A stretch of 64,000 bases of DNA from Adiantum capillus-veneris (Eukaryota; Streptophyta; Polypodiopsida; Polypodiales; Pteridaceae): NCBI GenBank assembly GCA_014529385.2, contig CM043953.1, forward strand, positions 90,711,842-90,775,841. The letters are read 5' to 3'. Under the pieces are notes generated by a model. It had not been told where the DNA came from. It worked only from the letters and a program-made list of their open reading frames with translations, and did no database searches. Below, one piece after another: positions 22,920 through 34,032 of this stretch (within the stretch, counting starts at the first letter, position 1; each line of letters starts with the position of its first letter). A program made the position numbers and the translations under genes.

Positions 22920-23095
22920 TACATTGCAAAGCCTGAAGCTACATTGCCAAGCTTTGGTATGGAAGAGCCAAGAGAACTCTTTTACAGTGACCATTTTGAG
23001 CATGGTATGTGCAGACTGGAGGCGGGGTGGCCAAGGCAAAGACTGAAATTGCATCACCAAAGCTTTGGTATGGAAGAGCTGAGAGGCTCTTTTGA
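22920..23095. repeat. Diverged direct repeat
   Basis: 'attgc(a/c)aagc...ctttggtatggaagagc(c/t)(a/g)agag' occurs at about 22930-22985 and 23045-23095. The rest of 22076-23239 shows no gene. Confidence 0.6.
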
Positions 23096-23239
23096 AGTGG
23101 TAGGGGACAGAGATGAGCACAATAGGTGTATATGATATTCTGTGACTAGATATGTTTGCCTCACAGTTACTTTATATTTTCATTAATACATCATCGAGCC
23201 CTTCCACTTGCATCAATCTAGCAGTTATGACGTGGCTGC

Positions 23240-25389
23240 TTTTGAGCACCATTCTTAATCCTCATGCATTCAAATTTTTTGTGTCATCTCTGACATGCTA
23301 GCAGCTACATAAGAATCACTCACTAACACATGTTGCAACACTTCTTGTGATTTTGTAAAAGGGCACCACATTTGGCATACATATCAACGAAGAGAGTGCC
23401 AAGCACGAAACCTTCTTTCAATGGCCTCTATGTTGCTCTTGTTGCACACATTTCGCAAATGGTCATGCTCCTGTTGTGTGTATCTCGTGACTAGTGCATT
23501 CCAATGCTTTGCATCCGCTGAAAATAGCCTAAAGCTTTTTGGGCGTGCACTTGTTGCGCACATCCTCTAGTCAATGCATTCCAAGAGGCAGCAGAAAGCT
23601 CCTCAGGCACATTTTGTGCTTTCTCAAGCACACCACATTTGGCATACATATCGATCAAGACTTCCAAGCACGACATCTTTTTTTCAACAATGTAATTGTG
23701 AATTTTTGTGCCCATGTCAACACCTTGCGTAGAGCCACATGCCTTGAAGATGCCTGTGTAGGTGATTGCATCTGGAGAGGCCCTCGCTTTGCATCTATTG
23801 AAAACACACTATCAGTGCATTTGAAGAGTCCACACTCCGGATAGGAAGCTGCTCGAGCACTTGCGTAGAGCTACATGCCTTCAAGATGTAAGATAGCCTT
23901 CAATACAAAAGTATGGGTGACTGTATTTGGAGAGATATACTTTCTTTGCATCCGATGAAAATAGTTAGAGATTTTTGGTACTTTCAAGAAGCAAATCTAA
24001 ACCGATGCCAATTTTCACCATGTGCATAAAGAAACAACATCCCTGGTCTAAAGCTGCAAGGCTGGCACAAGATTTTAAGACACTCACAAATGTGACTAAA
24101 TTTGGCCTATAACCATCCTTTTGCATTCGCTCAAACATAGAAAAATCCATCTGCGAGGGGCCATGGAGAGAGTAGCTGCTATTAGTGTATTTCAAAACAC
24201 AATGTCTCTATCTTGTATGTTATCAAAGACAACTTGTGAGTCCTCCATACTGCCACACTTGGAGTACAAAGAAATTAGATTGCTTGCCACTACAACATGT
24301 GACTTGATTCTATCTTTCATGATTTGTAAATGTATCGGTTTGCCCTTTTCAAGAGCATGTTTGCAAAATGCTTGCAAAGGTGACAATATCAGGCCTCGGA
24401 CCTTCTCTTGCATCGTTTCAAATAATTCAAGCGCCTTCTCTCCAACACCTTCTCGTGCATATCCTGCAAACATGGAGTTATATGTGACAACATTTGGAGT
24501 TGGAAAGTAAGAAAATACATGAACCGTGTCATCCAAAAATCCGCACTTTGCATACATGTCGACGAGGGTTCTTGCAATAAAAACATCAAAGTCATAGCCA
24601 CGTTTTACTATGTATGTATGCATCGGCCTCCATTTCTCTTCCAAACAAAGGCCACTGCATGCGCAAAGAACACTTGCATATGTTAGCTCATTGGGTTGAG
24701 CTGCACCTTTCGATTGCATTTGTTCAAAGAGGTCCAACATACACTCCCATGTTCCTCACTGGGAAAATGTTGTAATCATAGAAGTCCAAGAAAAAACATT
24801 ACATCCTTCTTGCTTGTTAAAAAATACATATTTGTGCTCACTACTACCACATTTACCATGCATGTGAACAAGGATGCTCCCTACAATGAGGTGCAAATCG
24901 AGGCCATTTTCAATAGCTTGTGCATGAACGTCCATTCCATCATTCAAATATTATGAGTTGATGCATGCCTGCAACACACTTAGAAATGTCACGTCATCTA
25001 GGGCAGTAACCTTTTGCATTGCTCTAAAAATAGTAAAGGCCTCTCTACTAAAACCCGCTTTGACATAACCCATGATCAATGAATTACATGCAACTACACT
25101 TGGCTCCCTTATCTTGTTAAAAACAATTTGCGCACAATCCAAGTTCAACATGCATGAGAACGAGGCTACTCCCCACCTGTGAATTGAGCTCAAAACCATA
25201 TCTAACCGCAAAAGCATGCACTTTCCAATCTCCGTCAGGGGACAAAAGGTCAGTGCAGGGCTTCAGAAAGACAACAAAGAGCACCTTATCAGGCTCTACA
25301 CTTTTCTCTAACATTTCACCAAAATAAAGAGCTGTAGTTTTAGCTTGGATGCGTCCCTTAATAATCATGTGGCTATCATGTGAGTGCAA
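23240..25389 (-). pseudogene. PLS-type pentatricopeptide repeat (PPR) pseudogene
   Basis: Minus-strand fragments in order: VHAFAVRYGFELNSQVGSSL (about 25200), CAQIVFNKIREPSVVACNSL (about 25120), VTFLSVLQAC (about 24980), DVHAQAIENGLDLHLIVGSI (about 24920), NELTYASVLCACSG (about 24680), LVDMYAKCGFLDDTVHVF (about 24560), NVVTYNSMFAGYAREGVGEK (about 24480), LISLYSKCGSMEDSQVVFDN (about 24260), VTFVSVLKSCASLAALDQG (about 24080), and LIDMYAKCGVLEKAQNV (about 23650). These are alternating L, S and P repeats of plant organelle RNA-binding PPR proteins. Frameshifts and stops split at least six pieces, and no E/DYW end is clear. The sequence is intron-free across the repeats. It begins just past a copia leader and PBS on the same strand. 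Confidence 0.85.
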
Positions 25390-25479
25390 TAGATATTAAA
25401 TTCTATTTTTCTTCAAATTTTCACATAGAGAAGGGTACCCACCAACGATGCCTATGAGGATGCCGCACAGAGAGTTGGG

Positions 25480-25492
25480 GCTTTGATACCAA
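25480..25492 (-). other. Primer-binding site of copia-2 (tRNA-Met like)
   Basis: Minus strand TTGGTATCAAAGC, one mismatch from the standard PBS, next to the LTR end ATATTTACA. Its position downstream of an LTR that is itself preceded by copia coding sequence is unusual. Confidence 0.75.
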
Positions 25493-25493
25493 T

Positions 25494-25614
25494 TGTAAAT
25501 ATCTGTGTGCATAGATGTGTACATGTGAGGAGGGAAGAGGAGAGATAGAGAGGAGAGGATTGGGTGGAATCACACACTGTAAGTGTGTGCTGGGGTTCCT
25601 TATCATTACCACAC
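25494..25614 (-). mobile_element. LTR of copia-2
   Basis: On the minus strand it runs TGTGTGGTAATGATAAGG to AGATATTTACA, 121 bp with TG...CA ends. A polypurine tract (CAGGGGGATT, about 25615-25624) lies upstream, which marks a 3' LTR, yet a PBS follows downstream, which marks a 5' LTR. The simplest reading is a single LTR shared by two tandem elements after recombination. Confidence 0.65.
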
Positions 25615-25619
25615 AAATC

Positions 25620-26296
25620 CCCCTGGGAGTGATGCGATGAACGAGAAATGGCACTTAGTGTATAGGGAAGTGCCATGCTATGAGGACATGATCAATTCAC
25701 AAAGGGAAGAAATCCCAAAGCTCCGTGGAAAACTTCAAACTTCTCATGAGGCAATGCCTTTGTGAACAGATCATCAAATTTATTGTGTGTTGCCACAAAC
25801 GCCAAGTTGATCTCTCTTGCTAAGTGTCTCTTCCTAACATAGTGATACTGCCCTTTGTGTGTGTATGAAAAATTGGGTTACTTGCAATTGCCATGCACTT
25901 TGACTATCACTATAGATGATGTTGGTATAGTCCTATCCAACACCCAAATCAGCCATAAGGCATTTGATCCATACATACTCAACTATAGATGTGAAGACTG
26001 CCTTATACTCAGCTTCACAACTGGAAGTGGCCACATCAGGTCTTTTCTTGCTCAACCATGATATGCATGAACCATTGAGCATGAAACGAGAACCACTTAC
26101 GAACACTCATGTGTTGAGCATGTGCCATAGCAACCAGCCCAATCTTAGCCCGGAAATTCATGTAAATCTGATAGCATTGATCCCCCCTTCGGATAAAACA
26201 ACCCAAGATGTGAAGTGCCACTCAAGTAGAAAAAGATCGTATTGACATCTTGTGAATGCTTAGATTGTGGGCTATGCATAAATATGTCAATCCATT
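25620..26296 (-). pseudogene. Copia-2 RNase H C-terminal part
   Basis: Minus-strand sequence parallels copia-1 at 26530-27190: the 'actcag cttcacaactggaagtggcc' block (VATSSCEAEY region, about 26000-26040), 'caaccatgatatgcatgaa', and the C-terminal HEEFEEF-like segment near 25690-25750. Stops break it. It is cut at 26296 by the 3' LTR of copia-1, so it is the older host of that insertion. Confidence 0.75.
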
Positions 26297-26524
26297 TGTT
26301 GGAATTAGGGTTGCAAAAAAACACACACAGCTTGGAGAAGACGAAGGAAGCTCAAGGCACACAACAAAGAGTGTATTTCTTAGCGTGCAATGAAAAGATA
26401 GATAGCCCTAGAATGAATGGGCGTCTATAAAATGCACGATGGAAAAAATCTCCTAAAGAGGGAAAAAATTCCCCCGTGGTCCTAATGTGTTCACACACAT
26501 CACTACCACATGTATATGGTAACA
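26297..26524 (-). mobile_element. 3' LTR of copia-1
   Basis: On the minus strand TGTTACCATATACATG to CTAATTCCAACA, 228 bp. It matches the 5' LTR at 41598-41826 with roughly 10% differences, mainly scattered substitutions. It is preceded by a polypurine tract (CAGGGGGGATT, from 26525). The left flank is ccatt (26292-26296), against ccatg beyond the 5' LTR (41827-41831), so the target duplication is imperfect. Confidence 0.85.
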
Positions 26525-26529
26525 AATCC

Positions 26530-27312
26530 CCCCTGGAGTGATGCGGTGAACAAGAGTTGACACATGAGGAAAGGGAAGTGCCATGCCCTGAGGACATGAG
26601 CAGTCCACAAAAGGGAGTAAGCCCAGAGCTTTGCAGAATTCTTCGAACTTCTCATGAGATAAATCCTTTGAGAAAAGATCTACTAGGTTGTCCTGTGTTG
26701 GTACATAAGCCAAGCTGATCTCTCCTGCTAAGAGCCCTAACATAGTGGTAATGCACCTCAATGTGCTTTGTGCGAGCATGAGAAACTGGGTTCCTCACAA
26801 CTTCCAATGCGCTCTGCTATCATATAGATAGTGTTGGGCCTTGGAAGTATCATGTCCAACACCCAAATCAGCCATAAGGCATCTGAGCCATACACACTCA
26901 ACCATAGCTGTGAAGAGTGTCCTGTACTCAGCCTCACAACTAGAAGTGGCCACAATAGGTTGCTTCTTGCTCAACCATGATATACATGAACTTCCAAGCA
27001 TGAAACAAAAAACACTTGTGGACACTCGTGTGTCAAAACAACCAGCCGAATTTGAGTCCAAAAAATCATGTAAGTTTGGCGCGCAATGATCCCCCCTTGG
27101 GATAAAATAAGGCAAGATGTAAAGTGCCACTCAAGTAGTGGTGGAAAATCCTCTTAATAGCTTGCCAATGCTTAGACCCCGGGCTATGCATAAATTTGCT
27201 GACCTGTGAGACTGCAAACTGAATGTCTAGCCTCATGTTGCATACATAAATGAGGCAGCCAATAAAGGTTTGGTAAAGAGTGACATCAGTAGGATCACCA
27301 ACATCATGTAGA
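26530..27312 (-). pseudogene. Copia-1 end of RT and RNase H
   Basis: From the hAT junction leftward the minus strand reads VGDPTDVTLYQTFIGCLIYV, CNMRLDIQFAVSQVSKFMHS, GSKHWQAIKRI (end of RT), then SKKQPIVATSSCEAEYRTLF and VWLRCLMADLGV (RNase H), and LAYVPTQDNLVDLFSKDLSH (the copia 'P-T-x-D-N-L-A-D-x-F-T-K' end). There are a few stops and frame changes. The reading continues exactly from 34025 once the hAT element is set aside, so this is one disrupted gene. Confidence 0.85.
27305..27312. other. Left 8-bp target duplication of the hAT element
   Basis: CATGTAGA, repeated exactly at 34025-34032. An 8-bp duplication is diagnostic of hAT-type insertion. Confidence 0.9.
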
Positions 27313-27439
27313 TAGGGATTTCATATTTACGTAATTACGTCAAATTTTGTGTGATCACAAGGTCTTATTGACACATTTACATGATCACAGTAAACATAAT
27401 TACACAGAAACCGGTTTAGGGTGACTTGCAGACCCACAA

Positions 27440-27575
27440 AACTCCGGCCGGGCTTTTCTGTTTCCTCGGCGGGCCCGCCGGGTTTTATTATTTTCCTTGT
27501 GGGCCCGCCGAGGAAACAAAAAAGCCCGGCGGGCTATTTGCGTTATATATACGCGGGCCCGATCGGGCCCGCTGG
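27440..27575. repeat. Left GC-rich palindromic subterminal region of the hAT element
   Basis: Clusters of 'gggcccgccg' and 'gcccggcgggc' in both orientations, including a perfect 20-bp palindrome GCGGGCCCGATCGGGCCCGC at 27553-27572. The same core 'ggcgggcccgc' recurs in the right subterminal region. In hAT elements such repeats are transposase binding sites. Confidence 0.75.
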
Positions 27576-27593
27576 GTGTATTACTGCTTTCGC

Positions 27594-27696
<103 letters not shown>

Positions 27697-28286
27697 TTGC
27701 ACCACCTTTGCAGGTACGTCGAGATGAGAGAGGAGAGAGGGGGTCGTGTGGGAGCGTGCTCTGCGTCGCAGTGCGCGGCAGCAACAGAGTACCTGACCAC
27801 ACGATGCGGGTATGTGTTGTGTGTGTCTGTATACGTTGTGTGGTAGCATGTCTTTTGTCGTATTGCGGCATTAATAAGGTACCTTACCACACAATGGGAG
27901 TGTGTGTGTAAGCTGTTCTCCGGAACAGTGCTTATCACGGGGGCATCACCTCGGTGACGCGGGGAAGATGGTGTCTTTGTGGTAAGTATTGGCTTACTGT
28001 CTGGGTACTACGACAGTAACGCGACGAATCTAGTATCCTTATGGTAAGTCAACTTCCCTTCCCCTTTCCCAAAAAACATATAGACATCGGTCGGTAATGC
28101 GGCTAAGAGATGTTTGTATGTAGGCCATTGTTTTTCCTTAGATTGAGGCGGCATTCGGTTAGTAACACGGCTAATAGAGTGTCGTTTGTTAGAAGAGTAT
28201 TTCATATACAAAATGTATGAATTGTTTGATTTTGTTGTTTTTAACTGTCCATTTGAAATTATATACTAGCTAATTATATTCAAAAG

Positions 28287-28490
28287 AATACTTTATTCAT
28301 CAATCATCGCTATTTTAAATGTTCTATTTATATAGAATACTTTATTCATCAATCATCACTATTTTAAATGTTCCATTTATATAGAATACTTTATTCATCA
28401 ATCATAGCTATTTTAAATGTGTCATTTATATAGAATACTTTATTTATCAATCATCGCTATTTTAAATGTTTCATTTATATAAATTACATG
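28287..28490. repeat. 49-bp tandem repeat, four copies
   Basis: Copies start 'aatactttatt(c/t)atcaatca' at 28287, 28336, 28385 and 28434. It is AT-rich and lies between the hAT left end and the kinase gene. Looser relatives of the unit ('tatcgctagttttaatg') continue to about 28690. Confidence 0.9.
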
Positions 28491-29100
28491 TAAAAAATAT
28501 TTGCACACAAACTGCATGTTTAATATTCGTTTTTAATCTTTTTAAAAGACTCTCAAACATTATCGCTAGTTTTAATGCTTCATTTACATAAATTCTCTGC
28601 AAAAATCTAAATACATACAATTTGCATGTTAAATATTCTTTTATATCTTTTTAAAGAGCATCAATTATCATCGCTTTTTGATTGCTATATTTACATAAAT
28701 GCTTATGTAAAAAAGTGTGTGAACACAATTTGCTAGTCCAATTGTATACTTCTAATGTTTTAAATGTTTTGAAGATTTTAAGTTGGTGTGTACTTTGTTT
28801 GAATTAGTATGTGCGCACGGAGAAAAATATAAGTTACAAAATTCAATATATGCTGAAATGTTAAAGACCGTTAACATGTATTGTTTGATCTGAATTAAGT
28901 TCTTATAAACCATTTGTTTAAATTGCTTTTTACACGTCTAACAGATTGCAATTTTAAGTGAAGATTATATTCAATTTTATCAATATTTCCATAACATTTG
29001 TTAAAGTCTTCAAGTGGTGGTTAAGAGTTTACCTGAGATAGTGTGAGAGTGGCAGTGTCATTCACAACCATGAATTTGTATTTGATATGCTGTTTTTGTA

Positions 29101-30635
29101 TTGTCCAGTGCAAATATGACGCCAGATCAAAAGAAATGTATTATGCGTGCCATTCCTAAAGAATGTATTTTGGCAATCTCATCATGTGCAACTGACTGCA
29201 TACAACAGATTAGTGAAAGTGATGTCTACATCAAAGGCATCACTAGCGCTATATGGGAGAACACAAAGCGCAGGTTGCGACTTGAAGGCCAATACGAGTT
29301 GTTGAGTCCAGGTGGGATACGAGAATTTGACCCCCACCATAAAGTCAGGACAGTGTTGGGAAATATGAAAGTATGTTGCAGAGACTTAAAGGAAGATATC
29401 CCACCTGCTTGCGACATGTCAAAGTTAGAGCTCTGGGATAAATTCTGGGAAGATAAGAAGGTAAAGATGAAGCATGTGAAAGCGCAGGACCAAGCAGCTT
29501 TACCCAAGAGATTGAAGATGGCACAAGATGCACAAGCAGCTTTGGGAGGTCGATCCGATGCCAGCGGCACCGGCACAATCATGCGCACTGCTTTGAATGC
29601 AAAGTGCGCTCATCTTGTCGGCATCCCTCACGAAGCCTTGGTAGAAGGTATGAGGATTGGAGCTGGCTCCTTCGGTGTGTGCACATTGTACACTATCAAA
29701 GGCATCTCATTTTTTCTAGACCACATTACATATGTGGAAAAATGTTACAAGGGAGGGAGTGAGGAAAAATTTGACAACTTTCAGACAGAGCAGGGAATGC
29801 AAACGCTTCACCCCTCCATTGTAAGGTGCATTGGGTTTACTACAGAGTCTCCCTGGATCACGATATTCCCATACTACAATGGGGGTACCATGGGCGACAT
29901 GATGTGCCGCTTACCGTTCGCTCACGGATTGTTCAGACGACACATGCACATGCTACAACACGGCTGGAGGTCATTGCCTATAGCAAACAACCCTGTAAGC
30001 AAGATAGACACGGTGCGGATCAAAGCAGTGGTCGAGAAGATGTCGACAATTTGTCATGCCTTAATCGACGGCGTTGTGGCTGCCCACCAAGCCGGTATAG
30101 TGCACAATGACCTACACCCGTTCAACGTAATGTTGGACTTTACTCGCGCCAATAAACTCCGCGTCAATATCATTGATTGGGGTATGATGTTAAGAACACC
30201 TGCTATGCGCGTAACAAATAATTATTTATCTCCAACCGCACAGTCGAACGAAGCAGTTTTGAATGCACATAGAGCAGGGAACGCCGAGATGGCTAAGCGA
30301 TCGTGGATTGCTTTCGAACTATACGATCCACGGTGCGCAGATGTTAACTCAAAAGCCAGCGACATTTATGCATTGGGCTACTTGTTCGACATGCTGGAGA
30401 TTTTTGGAGTGTAGCCAGAAAATTTTATTTTCCAGACGATGTTTTTTACCACCCGGACGAAGATGTTATGAGGGCTATTCGAATTAAAGTAGATTGCTGG
30501 ATGAAGTTAAAAGATCGGAACCAAAGAAGGAATGCTTCTGACGTATTGATGTTTTTCAAAGAACATTTAAAGACATACCCTAATCCTTTGCAACGTCCAC
30601 TTGTTGAACTTGCACCATCATTTTATCCGATTTAA
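29101..30635 (+). pseudogene. Protein-kinase-like gene in the hAT element, one frameshift
   Basis: The first frame is 437 codons; the start could be 29101 or Met at 29116. Residues 1-180 match nothing I know. The kinase part has GAGSFG (glycine loop, about 187-192), YVEKCYKG with a likely ATP-binding Lys (about 214), HNDLHPFNVM (catalytic loop, about 335) and IDWG in place of DFG (about 358-360). SDIYALGYLFDML corresponds to the C-lobe Asp-Val-Tyr/Ser-Phe-Gly segment. Near 30405-30415, after 'atttttgg', the frame ends; the C-lobe continues in another frame (DDVFYHPDEDVMRAIRIKV, then RRNASDVLMFFKEHL) to a stop at 30633-30635. A good 3' splice site (tgtattgtccag, ending 29108) lies at the start, so an upstream exon is possible. 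The key residues are present, so loss looks recent. The host of origin is unknown. Confidence 0.75.
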
Positions 30636-30913
30636 ACATTTTTATGATATACATGTCTTGTCAAGTGTATTCAAATTTTTATTGAAGTGTATTATCTGGT
30701 TTGAAGTGGTTCACCTAATTGAGTCAATTATCTTTAATCATTTCAAATTTTTCATTTAACTGTCAATATTTCAAATTTGCCTTGTGGTTCAATTAGTTGC
30801 ATTTGAAGTGGTGGTTTTTAGTGGATTCAGCGCAGTGTCCCAATGAGTGAGAATATATATTTGCCAATGATATTGAATATTTTCCACTCTGTTGACTGCA
30901 GCTCTAAGAGAAA

Positions 30914-31947
30914 ATGGCCGATCAAGAACAAGACATTGACACCCAATCACTGTCTGATGATCAACAACAAGCGGTTGTTAATGCATTTCAGCGCATGAAG
31001 TCTCTGGCACACGGCATGTCGGCACAACAAGCGACGCGTACTGCTCACCCTCTCAAAGTGGGCAAATCCAAACCATATGCAGTGGAAAGAGATCAATAAA
31101 GAAGTGACAAAGGACATGATCAAGACAATATGGCCATGTGAGGATGCAGAGATCAAGAAAGGAAGGTGGAAGGTTGGAAGTGCACGCATGATGGTATCAA
31201 AGATAACGCTGAGAGGATTTATTTGGAGGTTTATGGCCATCCCCTGCACAATGCAGATTGTGCGCTATATTTTGCCAAAATGTTATATGTTCACTTTGTG
31301 CGACAGCGAGACCAGTAGACTTCTCATCAAAGGAGACAACTGTTGCCACTCATGATTTAAGGGAGAGTTGTGTCACTTTCACCCGAGATGAGCTGGCATT
31401 GATAGTGGAAGGCGCCGAGCTACAGTTAAAGAAAGAGAAGGATATTTACGCGACACAGTTGGCAGAGAAAGATGCAGAAATAACACGTTTTTCTGTAGCC
31501 ACCCAGACACCGCAACCCTCACAAGTCCGGATGGAGAAAAGCATTCACTGCTTAAGTCAGGACGTTCAAACCCTAACACAGCAAATGAATCCAACACCTG
31601 TACAAGGGACACACATCAGCCACCTTGTTTTGCATCCAGAGTTGGTCCCCTCGTCTACTTCAGATGCATCCTCATCTTCCCAATGTCCAGTTTGCTACAA
31701 GAATTTTGATGGATGGAGTAGGTACTATACATTGACATGTGGTCACTATTATCATTTAGTTTGTCTTATTCGTTTGATGCAAAACAATAGTCGATGCGCA
31801 ATGTGTTCACAAGATATTCCACAAGGAATGTATATTATGTTTGGCATGGCAAATGAATATAAATTCAAGCAAGCACGCCCAGATATCCCTAGCACAATTA
31901 GAAATCTGTTTGATGAGCAAGATGCTGCTTCAGGGCAACACAATTGA
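30914..31947 (+). pseudogene. Coiled-coil/RING-H2 finger gene in the hAT element
   Basis: An ATG at 30914 follows a possible splice acceptor (ttgactgcag, ending 30901) and opens a 61-codon frame (MADQEQDIDTQSLSDDQ...). Coding character then passes to a second frame (MQWKEINKEVTKDMIKTIW, 31077-31355) and a third (31258-31947). The third holds a Glu/Lys-rich predicted coiled coil (ELALIVEGAELQLKKEKDIY) and a complete RING-H2 finger: CPVC, 14 residues, CGH, 2, H, 2, C, 10, CAMC. That pattern is typical of E3 ubiquitin ligases. The C-tail of about 40 residues is unknown. The frame changes mean either frameshift mutations or introns I cannot place; the RING part itself is undamaged. Confidence 0.7.
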
Positions 31948-32159
31948 GATCGACAAACTATGTAATATCGCGACAAACTATGTACTATCGAGAATATGAA
32001 GCATTGTAATTACTCAAAACACATTTGAATACAAGGTCTTTTGCAATGGTTTTTGACATTTTCTCATTCTACTCTCAAGCTATATTGAATCAGTTGAGTT
32101 GTTATCTGGTTCTAAGTCTGAGTGTTGTGGTTCTCCTTGTAATTCAACGCTCTTTGACT

Positions 32160-32808
32160 TCGATGTAACATTTTTCCAAGAAAAAAATTCTTATCGTGTG
32201 ATAAGAAGGAGCTGAAAATCTTGGACCAAACTCACCGATTTTCTTCCAAGCAGCCTTCCAATGATTGCTGTCTACCATGACCAAAGCACTTCAAGTAAAG
32301 AATATTGCTTTGGCGAGTGCTGTTTGTGCTTCTTCTAGAGACTGCACTCGAAAGATTTGATGTGATGATTTTTGATGCATTTGACAAAGTCCACCTTCAT
32401 TGTGACGTTTAACAGGAATACTGCCTGGAATTTCCTCTCCTTGCGCAGGTTGCTCTCCAAGGTTAGTTGACGTCACTACAGGATCTACGGAGTTAATATT
32501 TGGCTCTGGGAACTCTTGATTCGAAGGCACAGAGCTATATATTTGTCGTTTCTCGCCACCTTTTTTGGCGAGCTCTTCTCTCAAACACTTTGCACTGCAG
32601 GTGCCTGAGAATGTTCACATTTCTACAATTGTTTTTAGCGCTACCCAGAAAATGATCCGTAATACGTGGTGCACCGCCAGATTTTGTTGTGTGATAAAAT
32701 TTACATTGCCACTCCATATATCGGTCGCATATGTTGTGAGCATAATCCTACTCTTTGCCAGGAGCTTTTGGCTTCTTTGTACCACTTATGCCCACATTTT
32801 GCTCCATT
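32160..32808 (-). pseudogene. hAT transposase, N-terminal part only
   Basis: The minus strand begins MEQNVGISGTKKPKAPGKE, then a stop, then DRYMEWQCKFYHTTKSGGAP and RITDHFLG, a BED-type zinc finger in the plant hAT form (Cys near 'WQCKFY', His in 'DHFLG', later CRN...LRHLQC). A linker follows, then ALAKAIFF, a stop, and VDSNHWKAAWKKIGEFGPRF plus SAPSYHTIRIFFLEK, which is the plant hAT stretch entering the RNase H-like fold. It ends near 32160; the catalytic core and hATC dimerisation domain are absent. At least two in-frame stops are visible. It starts close to the right end and reads toward the cargo genes. Confidence 0.82.
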
Positions 32809-32829
32809 GCTTTTAAACTAAAACTGAAG

Positions 32830-33760
32830 AGAAAAGAACAAGATGTTACAAACTGGAAACAATTTTTTTATTTTCAATATATATTATAATTTAAAAACCA
32901 TTCAATATGAAAGTAACCATGATGCACAATATGAGATTTTCAATGCACGCTAGTCAATCCACATATCGATCACCTATATTGTGAGCAACCATACACATTG
33001 CAATGTAATCTATACATGGCGTAATAACCATAACAATGCTATGAATCTCTGTATACAATTATTATTATAATGATTATTTATATGTCCACTTTGATTTGAA
33101 AACAATAAGACACATCTAATTTCATTTGCTACAAAAACAAACGAAAGCAATAAAGTATATAATTGGTCATTTCATGCACTAATAATCTATCGTAATAAAT
33201 AATGCAATCTCTGTATAAACCAATGCATGAACTAACGCAAATAAATCTTCAATATAATCACCCAATTGGGGACTACTTGTACCCAGTGAAGGATTGTAGC
33301 CCACCCATGCAACCAATTCAATATAAAAAAGCTATTTTAACCCAATCAAGGATTATAGCTCTTATATTGTAAATCAACTCAAATATAAGACTTCCAGGAT
33401 CTTTATATGGCCGGTACACTAGTAGAGGACATGCGACCCTTGACTATCGACTAAACATTTACATATGCTCATCTTCCAAAACCAATTACAGCCCTCATTT
33501 GGACCAATGGCTTCTTCGCAATGAGCATGATTCCCCAAGTTTTCAGTTGTTTTGGTTTTGTACCTTTATGTCGGTAAACAAATTCAAATTTTTTAGAAGT
33601 GGTTACCGAATTAAGAATCACGTCCGGCCCAAAAAAGGACCTGTGACTCTGTAACCTTAGGTCAAATCACAAGGAGATGAAAATACCCGGCACTCGGATA
33701 CACTCCCCAAGGATTTGCCTAGCTAAAAGACCGGGGTTAGCACACTATTTACTATATATA
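32830..33760. other. AT-rich non-coding part of the hAT element
   Basis: No ORF or domain. Short motifs such as 'tatataatt' and 'aatataa' are common, and 'gttgtgagcaa/cat' occurs twice near 32735 and 32980. Probably transposase promoter side and filler. Confidence 0.5.
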
Positions 33761-33764
33761 ATTA

Positions 33765-33900
33765 TGCCCGTCGGGATTTTTCGTATTCCTGGCGGGCCCG
33801 CCAAGGTACTGCATTAGCCCGGCGGGCCCGCAGGGAAAACGAAAAAGCTCTGCGGTTCCCGCAGGGAAATTATGAAAGCTCGAAGGGCTAACTGTCTCTT
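33765..33900. repeat. Right GC-rich palindromic subterminal region of the hAT element
   Basis: 'ggcgggcccgcc', 'cccggcgggcccgcaggg' and 'cccgcaggg' repeats mirror the left side (27440-27575). The shared 'ggcgggcccgc' core ties both ends to one element. Confidence 0.75.
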
Positions 33901-34024
33901 TAGGTTTTTGCAGGTCATCATCAAAGTCACGTTAACAATTAACATGATCACGTGATTTTTTTTGTGTAAATACTAGAGTTATTTACGTAATCACCCGATC
34001 GTGATTACGTTAATGAAATCCCTG

Positions 34025-34032
34025 CATGTAGA
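34025..34032. other. Right 8-bp target duplication of the hAT element
   Basis: CATGTAGA, identical to 27305-27312. Confidence 0.9.
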
